From Acidobacteriota bacterium (GTDB taxonomy: Bacteria > Acidobacteriota > Terriglobia > Terriglobales > Acidobacteriaceae): a DNA stretch of 64,000 nt. The translations under genes were made by a program, and so were the position numbers. The notes beneath the pieces were generated by a model. That model had not been told where the DNA came from, made no database searches, and was given only the letters and a program-made list of their open reading frames with translations. The DNA lies in contig PJLO01000008.1 of the NCBI GenBank assembly GCA_003010405.1, positions 62,001-126,000 on the forward strand, in the 5' to 3' direction. This document shows, piece after piece, positions 46,525 to 54,629 of the stretch (within the stretch, counting starts at the first letter, position 1; each line of letters opens with the position of its first letter).

Positions 46525-47010
46525 CTATCGCTTGTAGCCAATCTTGCGCAGCAGGTCGTGACGCCAAGCGACGTCGGCCTGTTGCTCGACTCCTTTCGGC
46601 GAGTTTCCGTCAATTACGCCAAGAATGCCGCCGCCCTGTTCGCTGATTGCAACGATCACTTCGACGGCATTGGCCGTCGCGCAGAAGATATTACAAACCT
46701 CCGGAATGTTGCGAATCACGTTCAGGATGTTGATGGGATAGGCGTTCTGAAGCAGAAGAACAAAGACGTGTCCGGCAGCCAGCGACTGCGCGTTTCGGAT
46801 TGCCTTCTCGCGCAAAACGTCGTCATTCGCCTCCGAACGTATGAGACATGCTCCGGAGCTTTCATTAAATGCGAGCCCGAATTTTGCTTGAGGCACTGTC
46901 GTCGCTATCGCCTCGTAAATATCCTCGACGGTTTTGATGAAGTGCGCCTGGCCAATAATAATGTTGGCTTCTGGTGGGATCTCCATAGGCACTGATTTCA
47001 ATTCAAGCAT
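46525..47010 (-). CDS. Adenosine-specific kinase-like protein
   Basis: Protein of 161 residues from ATG at 47010 with AAGGAG 9 bases upstream; the longer frame to 47136 is not needed. It matches the DUF355 family described as adenosine-specific kinases: IIIGQAHFIKTVEDIYEAI, PQAKFGLAFNESSGACLIRSE, AGHVFVLLLQNAYPINILN, VCNIFCATANAVEVIVA and GGGILGVIDG. Common in archaea and thermophiles, sporadic in mesophilic bacteria. Confidence 0.85.
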   Translation of the reverse strand: MLELKSVPMEIPPEANIIIGQAHFIKTVEDIYEAIATTVPQAKFGLAFNESSGACLIRSEANDDVLREKAIRNAQSLAAGHVFVLLLQNAYPINILNVIRNIPEVCNIFCATANAVEVIVAISEQGGGILGVIDGNSPKGVEQQADVAWRHDLLRKIGYKR

Positions 47011-47131
47011 TCTTGCGATTCTCCTTTTACTTACCAAAGGTGTTGCCAAAGGATAAACACGGCAGTATCGGACGCCAATTATATCCAAATAGACCGCTGC
47101 CTGATTTACCTCTGCGCGCGAGGCGAAAAGC

Positions 47132-47160
47132 CCCATATTTGCTAACTGCGCAAATATGGG
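47132..47160. repeat. REP-like hairpin, diverged copy
   Basis: CCCATATTTGC, loop taactgc, GCAAATATGGG. Same geometry as the CCCACATCTGC hairpins at 9823 and 11611, with arm changes that preserve pairing. Confidence 0.7.
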
Positions 47161-47198
47161 CCACCTGCTTGCGGCAGGATCGGCAGACTGCGTTTAGT

Positions 47199-47633
47199 TC
47201 ATTTTGCAGGTATGCGAACGATCTCGACAGAGCAGTTGGTGTGGCGGGCGACCGCTTCCGACACACTGCCGAGAAGAAACCGTCCCAGTCCTTTACGGCC
47301 ATGCGATCCGACTACAACCAGGTCGGCCTGCCACTGCGCAGCTTCCTCAATAATGACTGTCTTCGCATCGCCGGTAACGACTGAGGTTGACACGCTGAAT
47401 CCCGCTTCAGCTAGTGTTTCCGCCGTGCGTTCCACCAACGCTTTGGCCCGATGTATCTGGTCATCGAGTTCCGGATGGTAGCCGGGCGCCATCTGCGGCA
47501 TCGGCGTAATGGAAAAGGGTTCAACCACGCTTAAGACTCGGACCTCGTTATCCTGTGAGCGAAACTGCTTAGTAATACTCTGCGCGGCGGCATCGGAAAA
47601 GCTCGAACCATCGGTAGCAAGCAAGATCTTCAT
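47199..47633 (-). CDS. Universal stress protein
   Basis: UspA-fold protein of 144 residues. [16 protein letters not shown] at the start and the ATP-binding [20 protein letters not shown] (G-x2-G-x9-G-S) near the end show it belongs to the ATP-binding branch. Single domain. Role under stress inferred from family. Confidence 0.9.
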   Translation of the reverse strand: MKILLATDGSSFSDAAAQSITKQFRSQDNEVRVLSVVEPFSITPMPQMAPGYHPELDDQIHRAKALVERTAETLAEAGFSVSTSVVTGDAKTVIIEEAAQWQADLVVVGSHGRKGLGRFLLGSVSEAVARHTNCSVEIVRIPAK

Positions 47634-47785
47634 GGCTTCCTTTTACGTGGCGACTCTGTGAAATATCACAGGCATTTTCCTGCAGCAGCATTTTGTCTCA
47701 GTTCATCTGCTTCCACAAGACGTCGCCCGTCCACCGCAAGCAGCGGATCACTCTCAGGCTGGGAAAGGGTAAAGCTTGCTCACAA

Positions 47786-48493
47786 TTACCAACCTGTTTG
47801 GCCCATCCGTCGGAGAATGACGGCGCTGTAGCGACTCATGCGTTCGGGCCGTCGTTTGAGCGGAGCCGGTAGAATCGCCGCCAGCCGGGCCGATTGTTCC
47901 CTGCCGATGTTTCGCGCAGCGATTCCGTTATGGTAACGGCTTGCCGACTCTGCGCCATAGACAGCAGGACCCCATTCGACCACGTTTAGATAAAGCTCCA
48001 GAATGCGCTGCTTGCCGAGAACTACTTCGGCAACCGGCACCAGTGTGGCCTCCGCGCCCTTGCGGAGAAAAGATCGACCGGTCCCGAAGAACAGGTTCTT
48101 TATGAGTTGTTGCGTGAGCGTCGAGCCTCCGCGCGTGCGGCCGCCTTCCAAATCCTCTTCGGCAGCGAGTCGGATGGCGTGCCAATCGAACCCACTGTGG
48201 CGGTAGAAGCGCGCGTCCTCCGCGGAAATGACAGCGTGCTGGAGATTGGGCGAGATTTGCCGGAGCGGAATGAATTTGTAGCGCTCGTGATACGGCGTGT
48301 GGTGAATCCACGCCTGCACGCGCCGCTGGAGGTGGACCGCAGTCGTCGGCGGGGCGATCCACCGGGCGGCGACAAGGGTCAGCGCAGCAAGCGACCAACA
48401 AAGCGCCGCCCCGATAAAAAGCGATCGAACAAGAGACCGGAAGAAACCTTTCCGACGCGGGGTTCTGGTGTGTGTGTTTGGTCTTGCAGTCAT
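47786..48493 (-). CDS. mtgA: Monofunctional peptidoglycan glycosyltransferase
   Basis: Family 51 glycosyltransferase polymerising lipid II. 235 residues with an N-terminal membrane anchor (LFIGAALCWSLAALTLVAA) and motifs ISAEDARFYRHSGFDW (catalytic Glu), GGSTLTQQLIKNLFF, RKGAEA and KQRILELYLNVVEWGPAVYG. No transpeptidase domain. Matches MtgA length. Confidence 0.92.
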   Translation of the reverse strand: MTARPNTHTRTPRRKGFFRSLVRSLFIGAALCWSLAALTLVAARWIAPPTTAVHLQRRVQAWIHHTPYHERYKFIPLRQISPNLQHAVISAEDARFYRHSGFDWHAIRLAAEEDLEGGRTRGGSTLTQQLIKNLFFGTGRSFLRKGAEATLVPVAEVVLGKQRILELYLNVVEWGPAVYGAESASRYHNGIAARNIGREQSARLAAILPAPLKRRPERMSRYSAVILRRMGQTGW

Positions 48494-48871
48494 CTATCAA
48501 AATGATAGCTGAGCTGGATCGCGCTTCTGGCCGAGATGCTTCACGAGTGTGAATTAACGATTGTGAAATCAGCGCAGTAAGATCAAACTTGGCCAGCAGA
48601 AGCGTTACCGGGTTTGTGAACTAGCAAGGTGAGTGACGTGGCCGCCCGGGGGGGGGGGCACAAGAAGGCGGGCTGCTAAGACCAGGGGACAGAAGCAAAC
48701 AGCTCTGAATCGTCGTGCCACGGCGAAAAGGCTGAAATTGCTTGCGGCTCAAGCGGTGTCGGCACATAACCGAGCATCGCTTGAGCACCGCGTCTGTTTA
48801 ACCCCTTCGTCCCCCTGGTCTGTAGCACACTCCTGCTCAACTCAATTGTCGATACTGCTGGAAAGAAACTT
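48494..48871. other. Intergenic region with an inverted-repeat block
   Basis: No gene seen. A run of 11 G at 48648-48658 follows gccgccc. At 48679-48695 AGACCAGGGGACAGAAG is mirrored by CTTCGTCCCCCTGGTCT at 48805-48821, and inside GCTCAAGCG (48747) pairs with CGCTTGAGC (48778), so 48679-48821 can fold as one palindromic unit. Confidence 0.5.
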
Positions 48872-50050
48872 TCAAGCTCGGTTGACGTTTTCCTTACCGG
48901 CGTTCCGTTCGCTCCACCAGGCGCGCAGCCGCGGCAGGCAATCGTCAGAGGAGTTTGCGCTAACAACCTCACGTGGAGCGCCCGTGATCGAATCGGCGAA
49001 CAACGTTTGCAGATTGCTGGATGCATTGAAAATCCAGTTCTCGCGCTCAGCATCGAAGGGGACGCCCATTAAAGCCAAATTCTCAAGCAAAGGCACCTGC
49101 CGCAAAGAATCCAAGTTCTCAAGCTGACTGCACCCGCTCAGATCCAGCGACCGCAGGCCACTCAAGTACCCTAAAGGATCCACATTCTCAAGCTGACTGC
49201 ACCCGCTCAGGTCCAGTGACTGCAGGCCACGCGACTCCCGCAAACAAGCCACGCTCTTAAGCTTACTGCACCCGCTCAGGTTGAGCGACCGCATGACACT
49301 CAAGTTCCGCAAAGAATCCAAGTTCTCAAGCTGACTGCACCCGCTCAGGTCGAGCGACTTCATTGCACGCAAATTCCGCAAAAAATCCACGCTCTTAAGC
49401 TTTCTGCACCCGCTCAGGCTTATTGAACGCAAGCCACGCGACTCTGCCAAAAGATCCAGGCTCTCAAGCTGAGCGCGTCCGCTCAGGTCGAGCGACCGCA
49501 TGCCGCGCAAGTCCTGCAAAAAATCAATGTTCTCAAGCTGATCGCATCCGTTCAGTTCGAGCGACAGCAGGCCACGCAAATTCCGCAAAAAATCCAGGCT
49601 CTGAATCTGATCGCAACCCCTGAGGTTGAGTGACTGCAGGCCAAGCAAGTCTCGCAAGAAATCCACGCTCTTAAGCTGCCTGCACCCGCTCAGGTCGACT
49701 GACTGCAGGTCACGCAATTCGCGCATCATGTCCAGACTCTTAAGCTGCCTGCACCCGCTCAGGTTGAGCGTCCACAGGTTACGCATGCCCTTCAGGAAAT
49801 CCAGGTTCTCAAGCTGATCGCACCCGCTCAGGTCGAGGTACCGCAAGGCGCGCAGTCCCCGCAAAAGATCCAAGCGCTCAAGTCGCCTGCACTCACTCAG
49901 GTCGAGCGACCGCAGTTGGGTGGCAATGGTGGATATGTCCGAAGGCAGTTCAGATACCTGAAGCCCTTTCAGTGAGAGATTTTGAGAGCACTCGCTGCGA
50001 GCTTCCTCAATGCGATGGATAGCTTCATTTAAATCTTGCTGGCTGTTCAC
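48872..50050 (-). CDS. Leucine-rich repeat protein
   Basis: Product of 392 residues. A helical N-terminus (LNEAIHRIEEARSE) is followed by LSLKGLQVSELPSDI and then twelve tandem 23-residue LRRs (residues about 46-321) with consensus L.SLDLSGC.QLENLD.LR.L. The C-terminal tail EVVSANSSDDCLPRLRAWW resembles the junction that leads into the Roc GTPase in Roco proteins, but the protein ends there and no GTPase sequence follows. No signal peptide. Likely a cytosolic protein-binding scaffold. Confidence 0.8.
   Translation of the reverse strand: MNSQQDLNEAIHRIEEARSECSQNLSLKGLQVSELPSDISTIATQLRSLDLSECRRLERLDLLRGLRALRYLDLSGCDQLENLDFLKGMRNLWTLNLSGCRQLKSLDMMRELRDLQSVDLSGCRQLKSVDFLRDLLGLQSLNLRGCDQIQSLDFLRNLRGLLSLELNGCDQLENIDFLQDLRGMRSLDLSGRAQLESLDLLAESRGLRSISLSGCRKLKSVDFLRNLRAMKSLDLSGCSQLENLDSLRNLSVMRSLNLSGCSKLKSVACLRESRGLQSLDLSGCSQLENVDPLGYLSGLRSLDLSGCSQLENLDSLRQVPLLENLALMGVPFDAERENWIFNASSNLQTLFADSITGAPREVVSANSSDDCLPRLRAWWSERNAGKENVNRA
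49088..49915 (-). repeat. Twelve 69-bp tandem repeats (LRR coding)
   Basis: The LRR block is visible at DNA level as a 69-base periodicity with the recurring string ctgcacccgctcaggt every repeat or two, so the copy number could vary by recombination or be mis-assembled. Confidence 0.75.
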
Positions 50051-50588
50051 TGGTATGAATACCTCCCGTGCACGGCGGCGGAAAGCCCGTTAGAGTACGA
50101 AGATGGCTGCAGACCCGCAGCGCCATGTTGACGATTGCAACGACATCAAATTCAGAACGAAACAACCCACATTCTACACGTATCCTGAAGCATTCCAAAA
50201 GTAAGACAAGAAAACACACTCAGGGAACACTTGGCTCGGTGCGAGCTGCCGCCCTGTTGAATGGCCGTGCTGGATGGCACCTGACACTGTTACAGGGCCG
50301 ACCACAGAGTTTCTGCAACTCCCTTGTCCTTATTCCCGGCTCCTCTGGATCAGTCTGGGACTCCATGAACTTCGTCACCTGAAAGTTGATAACCTTCGCG
50401 CGGATAGCAACGTCCAAGAAACATGAAGAAGCACTACGGTTCTTTTGTCAGCGAGTTCCAGAGAGCTTCTCTGGCAAAAGAGATACACCGTAGCGTCGTT
50501 GTTCCCAAGAACAAAAAATTTACGACACGCAGGGAAATGTCGACAGGCACGACCTGCGTACAGCTATGCTCAGCTGCCTGCTAAGAAG
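50051..50588. other. Intergenic region before element 2
   Basis: No convincing gene. Short frames lack coding character and ribosome sites. The last 8 bases (50581-50588, CTAAGAAG) are the left target-site copy of the second IS1595 element. Confidence 0.5.
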
Positions 50589-50613
50589 GGTAATAATATA
50601 CTTGACTAACCAA
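50589..50613 (+). repeat. Left terminal inverted repeat, element 2
   Basis: Begins GGTAATAATATACTTGAC; exact inverted match to 53286-53310. Contains TTGACT, the -35 of the transposase promoter (17-base spacer to TACTCT at 50625-50630). Confidence 0.9.
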
Positions 50614-50656
50614 CCTTTTTGTTCTACTCTGCTTCTTAGTTAGAGAGGCAAGCGTT

Positions 50657-51595
50657 ATGAACGAACCGAAAACCTTGCAAGAAGCGATCCTGTACTTTAG
50701 TGACGAACAGACTTGCATCAACACTGTCGCAGCCCTGCGCTGGCCTGATGGCGTAACCTGCCCCGCTTGTGAAGGTAAAGAGCACTATTACCTAGCGACT
50801 CAGAAGCGCTGGAAGTGCAAGGAGTGTGGCCGTCAGTTTTCGGTAAAGATCGGCACCATCTTTGAAGACTCTCCGATCAAGTTAGACAAGTGGCTCACTG
50901 CGCTATGGATGATCGTAAATTGCAAAAATGGCGTCAGTTCTTATGAGGTTCACCGCACTATCGGAGTCACTCAGAAATCGTCATGGTTCATGCTGCAAAG
51001 GCTTCGCTTGGCGCTCCAGAGCGGTTCTATTACGAAGCTTGGCGGTTCTGGAACTCCCGTCGAGATGGATGAAACCTTCATCGGCGGCAAGGTCAAGAAC
51101 ATGCACAAAGCTAAGAAGCCCAAGGCTGCAACCAAGAGCCGTGGCATCGTTGGCAAAACTATCGTGGTCGGGATGCTGGAACGCAATGGCCGTGTTAAAG
51201 CACAAGTCGTAGAGAGCCGCACTCAAGCCGTTCTGCATGAACTCATCCGCAAGAATGTCGCCACCGGAACCATTCTCATGACCGACGAACATGGCGGATA
51301 TAGGGGAACCGACTTTGAGCACGAAATCATCAACCACGCCAACGAGTACGTGAATGGCTTGGTCCATACCAACGGCATCGAAAACTTCTGGTCACTGCTC
51401 AAGCGCGGATTAAACGGCACCTACGTTTCAGTCGAACCGCTCCATCTCTTCCGCTACATCGACGAACAGGCTTTCCGCTTCAACAACCGCAAACAAAAAG
51501 GCCAGAATCTAAACGATTCTGACCGCTTCCAAATTGCGCTATCGCAGATTTCCGGAAAGCGCCTGACCTATGCTGAAGTAACCGGAAAGTGCTGA
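50657..51595 (+). CDS. IS1595-family (ISXO2-like) transposase
   Basis: Transposase of 312 residues, clearly related to the one at 1454 but not identical. N-terminal zinc ribbon with two clean pairs (CPACEG, WKCKECGRQF), then SYEVHRTIGVTQKS and the catalytic MDETFIGGK, TDEHGGYRG, NGIENFWSLLKRGLNGTYV. ATG start after agagaggcaag. The frame is intact. Confidence 0.94.
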   Translation: MNEPKTLQEAILYFSDEQTCINTVAALRWPDGVTCPACEGKEHYYLATQKRWKCKECGRQFSVKIGTIFEDSPIKLDKWLTALWMIVNCKNGVSSYEVHRTIGVTQKSSWFMLQRLRLALQSGSITKLGGSGTPVEMDETFIGGKVKNMHKAKKPKAATKSRGIVGKTIVVGMLERNGRVKAQVVESRTQAVLHELIRKNVATGTILMTDEHGGYRGTDFEHEIINHANEYVNGLVHTNGIENFWSLLKRGLNGTYVSVEPLHLFRYIDEQAFRFNNRKQKGQNLNDSDRFQIALSQISGKRLTYAEVTGKC

Positions 51596-51605
51596 GAGCG
51601 TCCAG

Positions 51606-51785
51606 TCAGCCCTTATCGCCGCAAGCGCGGCGCGAAGAAGAACGAGGCCGGGGCTTAGCAGCCTTAGCCTTTTTCTCTAATTCCACTCTTTCCTTCATCT
51701 CGGCGTGAGACACGCGCAACACTTTACCTAAAGCTTCGACGAAAGCGCCGTACTCATTGCTACTGGATGGTTCTACTTTGCTCAT
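51606..51785 (-). CDS. Small basic-tailed protein (passenger)
   Basis: ORF of 59 residues, MSKVEPSSSNEYGAF at the start, core FVEALGKVLRVSHAEM, then a Lys/Ala and Arg/Ser-rich tail. Overlaps the 3' end of the 306-residue gene by 26 bases. The core and tail resemble the 54-residue product at 3792-3956 in the other transposon. Function unknown. Confidence 0.6.
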   Translation of the reverse strand: MSKVEPSSSNEYGAFVEALGKVLRVSHAEMKERVELEKKAKAAKPRPRSSSRRACGDKG

Positions 51786-52680
51786 TGAAACCTTCCAACT
51801 TCGCCAAGAAAAACGATTCTGGCTTTTGTCGTTTCGGCACGATCATTCGAGTCGTCTTGATGATCGTCGCACGATAACGGGATGGGACCGCCGCAGCTTG
51901 CTTAACCGTGATGGCGTCACTAAACGTTCCCTCTATTTCCTCTCCATCATCACAGTTTAGCTTAAAGGTTTTCGCCTCGCTATTCACAGCTACCAAATCG
52001 CCATCCTTAACCAGAATGGTCTCAGTTGTCGTCTCGACGATGTTCTTCTGCAACGTCGCCAGCTGTTCATACGATGCTTTTACTCGACGCTTTGTCTGCC
52101 GATCTGAATCCCATTCCAATCCTATTCCATATTTATGTTGGATGTGAACGTCTAACCACTCATTCACCGCCTCCATTGGCTGAGGCCCCAGCATTCTAGC
52201 AATTTCATTAACCCGTTTCGATTCGATTAAATCGAAAACCATTTCCGATGCATCATCAACCGGATTGCCTGTCAGCAACGCTGCGTGCTGCTCAGGAATC
52301 CTTGGCAACGTGACAACCACGCCAACTGATCCGCTGAAGCAATAGCTATAGCCGAGCACTCCTGGCAGACCTTCTTTTGTAAGCTTCGAATAGATGCTCA
52401 CAAAGAGCTTCTCGAAGGCCGCCCAAGCCTCAGCGATTCCCCCGAGAGAGGGTAACATTTCAGGATCAATCGTATAACGGTAGACTTCCTGTTCCTGAAT
52501 GGCCGCCAGCTCTAAGAATTCAGCTTCAAGGCTCTTACGCACATTATTCAATGTGCGGAGATTGGCCGCTAGAGAGCGACTATAGCCTCTATTTTCGGGC
52601 AGCAAGATTGCATTCTCTACCTGAGCAATAAGCGCATTGGTGTCTTGCAGCCTTTTTTGAATTTGCTCACGAGCGTTCAT
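51760..52680 (-). CDS. Unknown protein, partner of the nucleotidyltransferase-like gene (passenger)
   Basis: Protein of 306 residues that I do not recognise. It begins with a coiled-coil-like helical segment (residues 1-65) and continues as a mixed alpha/beta protein; the C-terminal third is beta-rich (LVKDGDLVAVNSEAKTFKL, RYRATIIKTTRMIV). No membrane segment. Its start codon overlaps the stop of the preceding gene (TAATG), so the two are translationally coupled. Confidence 0.75.
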   Translation of the reverse strand: MNAREQIQKRLQDTNALIAQVENAILLPENRGYSRSLAANLRTLNNVRKSLEAEFLELAAIQEQEVYRYTIDPEMLPSLGGIAEAWAAFEKLFVSIYSKLTKEGLPGVLGYSYCFSGSVGVVVTLPRIPEQHAALLTGNPVDDASEMVFDLIESKRVNEIARMLGPQPMEAVNEWLDVHIQHKYGIGLEWDSDRQTKRRVKASYEQLATLQKNIVETTTETILVKDGDLVAVNSEAKTFKLNCDDGEEIEGTFSDAITVKQAAAVPSRYRATIIKTTRMIVPKRQKPESFFLAKLEGFNEQSRTIQ

Positions 52681-53216
52681 TAGGCACCCGCTCCCCTTGC
52701 GTCGGCAGCTTGTGGCTGTTTGATCGCAATCACAGCAATGCCCTTAGGGTCACGAGTCACATAGCTATGACCAAAGTCTTCGTTGAATCCAGCAATCGTG
52801 GCGTCCGAGAGCACACGCAATATCGATGACGGAGGATATTCCAATACGGAATGCGTATCGCACAAGTATTCGGCGCGATACGCCTGCTTTTTTTGAATAT
52901 CGCCAAGAGCTTCAAGAACTTCTATCTGCTCGTTCGTGCCAGCATCCAAGAAGTGAGACGGAGCTATCAAAAGCAGATCGGCATCTTCTGGGCTTTCCTT
53001 GCTCGTCAGGAAACTACCATCTACCCACAATTCGGATTCGTCGATTCCAATATCCAATAGTCTATCGACGAAACGCTCAAGTCCAGCCATGATCTTCTGA
53101 CGCACCTGTGAATTGGGGAATTCATCGACACACATCCTCCTCAATTCATCTAGCCTCATTGGACGCAACCCCTCGGCCAGAAGTGGAGGATATTCCTTTT
53201 TGTGTTGATTCCCCAT
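52680..53216 (-). CDS. Nucleotidyltransferase-like protein (passenger)
   Basis: Protein of 178 residues from ATG at 53216 (MGNQHKKEYPPLL), preceded by gggggtt; the frame reaches 53297. The central LWVDGSFLTSKESPEDADLLL carries a GS...D.D arrangement typical of minimal polymerase-beta-type nucleotidyltransferases, similar to DUF6932 proteins. Such enzymes occur as toxin or antiphage effectors. It is the first passenger gene read inward from the right end of element 2, and readthrough from hisC would also enter it. Confidence 0.72.
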   Translation of the reverse strand: MGNQHKKEYPPLLAEGLRPMRLDELRRMCVDEFPNSQVRQKIMAGLERFVDRLLDIGIDESELWVDGSFLTSKESPEDADLLLIAPSHFLDAGTNEQIEVLEALGDIQKKQAYRAEYLCDTHSVLEYPPSSILRVLSDATIAGFNEDFGHSYVTRDPKGIAVIAIKQPQAADARGAGA

Positions 53217-53285
53217 AACCCCCAAACGATACAAAAACCAGCAATCCCAGTCAACAACTCCGCACCAATATTGACACTGATATAC

Positions 53286-53310
53286 TTGGTTAGTCAAGTA
53301 TATTATTACC
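53286..53310 (-). repeat. Right terminal inverted repeat, element 2
   Basis: Exact inverted copy of 50589-50613. Read inward it supplies TTGACT at 53297-53292; the -10 further in is poor (TCAATA or neighbouring registers). Confidence 0.9.
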
Positions 53311-53318
53311 TTAAGAAG
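53311..53318. repeat. Target-site copy at the hisC stop (element 2)
   Basis: TTAAGAAG, one base different from CTAAGAAG at 50581-50588. Its first three bases are the complement of the hisC stop codon. Confidence 0.75.
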
Positions 53319-54438
53319 TTACCACGCGCGCCAGCGCCTTCTTCAGCGCCTCCATGCATTTTGCGTTCTGCTCCGGTGTGCCGATGGTGATTCGTATCGT
53401 CTGCGGCGCGCCCCACATCCCCAATGGACGCACAATTATCCCTTGTTGTTGCATCCGCTGGCCGATAACCGACGCATCCTCGCCTACATCGACATATACG
53501 AAATTCGCCCACGTAGGCGTTACCGGCAGTCCCATCTCCGCCAACTGATTTTCCATCCAGGCCACGCCCGCCGCGTTGTTTTCGACCGTCTTCTGAGTGT
53601 GCTCCTCGTCCACCAGCGCGGCAATTGCCGCCGCTTCCGCAAATACGGAGATCGAAAACGCCGTCCGCCCGCGCGCAAAATATTCGATCAACTCTGTGGG
53701 CCCGAACCCATATCCCACGCGACAACCCGCCAGGCCCTGCACTTTGGAGAACGTGCGCAGCACGACCACATTACGCTCCTCGCGCACATACTCCAGCGAC
53801 CGCGAGTACTCCACGCCGCGCTGCCTTGCCAGATAATCGGCAAACTCGTAATATGCCTCGTCGAGCACCACCAGCACATTGCTCGGCACGCGGTCCAGAA
53901 AGCGCGTAACCTGCTGCGAGTCCAACATCGTTCCCGTCGGATTGTTCGGGTTTGCAATAAAAACCACACGCGTGTTCTGGTCGATTGCCGCCAGCAGCGC
54001 ATCCAGGTTGAACGTGTTCGCCTGCATCGGAACCTGGCGCAGCGTGCCGCCCGCCGCCTGCGTTGCCATGGCATAGGCCAGGAACGACCGCTCACTCGTC
54101 ACTGCGTTCAGCCCCGGCGACAGCAGCGAGTGCGCAATAATGTCGATGAACTGCGTTGACCCACCCGTTACCAGCACCTGCTCCGGCTTCATGTCGAACC
54201 GCTCGGCGATCAGGTTGCGCAACTCCGTCGCATCGTTGTCCGGATACAAATGCACAAATGGAGCGGCCTCCCGCATTGCCTCCACCGCTCGCGGCGACGG
54301 CCCGAGCGGGTTCTCATTCGACGCCATCTTCGAGCACACGACGCCGCACTCCCTCTCCGCCTGTTTCAACGGCTTTCCCGGCTTGTAGCTCGCTAGCGTG
54401 CGAATGTGTTCAGGCACTAAAACATCGAACCGGCTCAT
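53311..54438 (-). CDS. hisC: Histidinol-phosphate aminotransferase
   Basis: Class I/II PLP aminotransferase of the histidine pathway, 375 residues from ATG at 54438 (MSRFDVLVPEHI) with a GGAGGG ribosome site; the frame is open to 54504. Motifs: LASNENPLGPSPRAVEAM, VTGGSTQFIDIIAHSLLSPG, ANPNNPTGT, LDEAYYEF and the PLP-lysine RTFSKVQGLAGCRVGYG. The last codons are intact although an IS1595 element is inserted exactly at the stop. No other his gene nearby; it might serve other aromatic substrates. Confidence 0.92.
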   Translation of the reverse strand: MSRFDVLVPEHIRTLASYKPGKPLKQAERECGVVCSKMASNENPLGPSPRAVEAMREAAPFVHLYPDNDATELRNLIAERFDMKPEQVLVTGGSTQFIDIIAHSLLSPGLNAVTSERSFLAYAMATQAAGGTLRQVPMQANTFNLDALLAAIDQNTRVVFIANPNNPTGTMLDSQQVTRFLDRVPSNVLVVLDEAYYEFADYLARQRGVEYSRSLEYVREERNVVVLRTFSKVQGLAGCRVGYGFGPTELIEYFARGRTAFSISVFAEAAAIAALVDEEHTQKTVENNAAGVAWMENQLAEMGLPVTPTWANFVYVDVGEDASVIGQRMQQQGIIVRPLGMWGAPQTIRITIGTPEQNAKCMEALKKALARVVTS

Positions 54439-54629
54439 AGTCCCTCCGCAACCCGCGTCAATTCGACCGGGCTTTCCATTTTGTTCCACACAGACATTGC
54501 CCATTGTTACGGGGCACGAGATTAGGAGCGTGTCCGAGTAATGCCAAAATCAGCATTTGAGACCACAAACAGCTTACCGAAGTAGAAAACTCAAGATGCG
54601 GAAATACAACTGACTACTCGGATGGGCTC

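Larger units (their letters stand above)
50589..53310. mobile_element. IS1595-family element with passenger genes (element 2)
   Basis: A 2,722-bp element. The terminal inverted repeats (50589-50613 and 53286-53310) are identical over 25 bases and share their first 18 with element 1. Flanks CTAAGAAG and TTAAGAAG differ by one base, fitting an 8-bp duplication with one later change. It carries a transposase on the plus strand and, convergently, a nucleotidyltransferase-like gene, an overlapping unknown gene and a 59-residue small protein. The right end abuts the hisC stop codon. Confidence 0.9.

Noticed and set aside
49088-49915. CRISPR-like repeat array
   Set aside because: Regular 69-base periodicity is coding LRR repeats in one open frame, without unique spacers.
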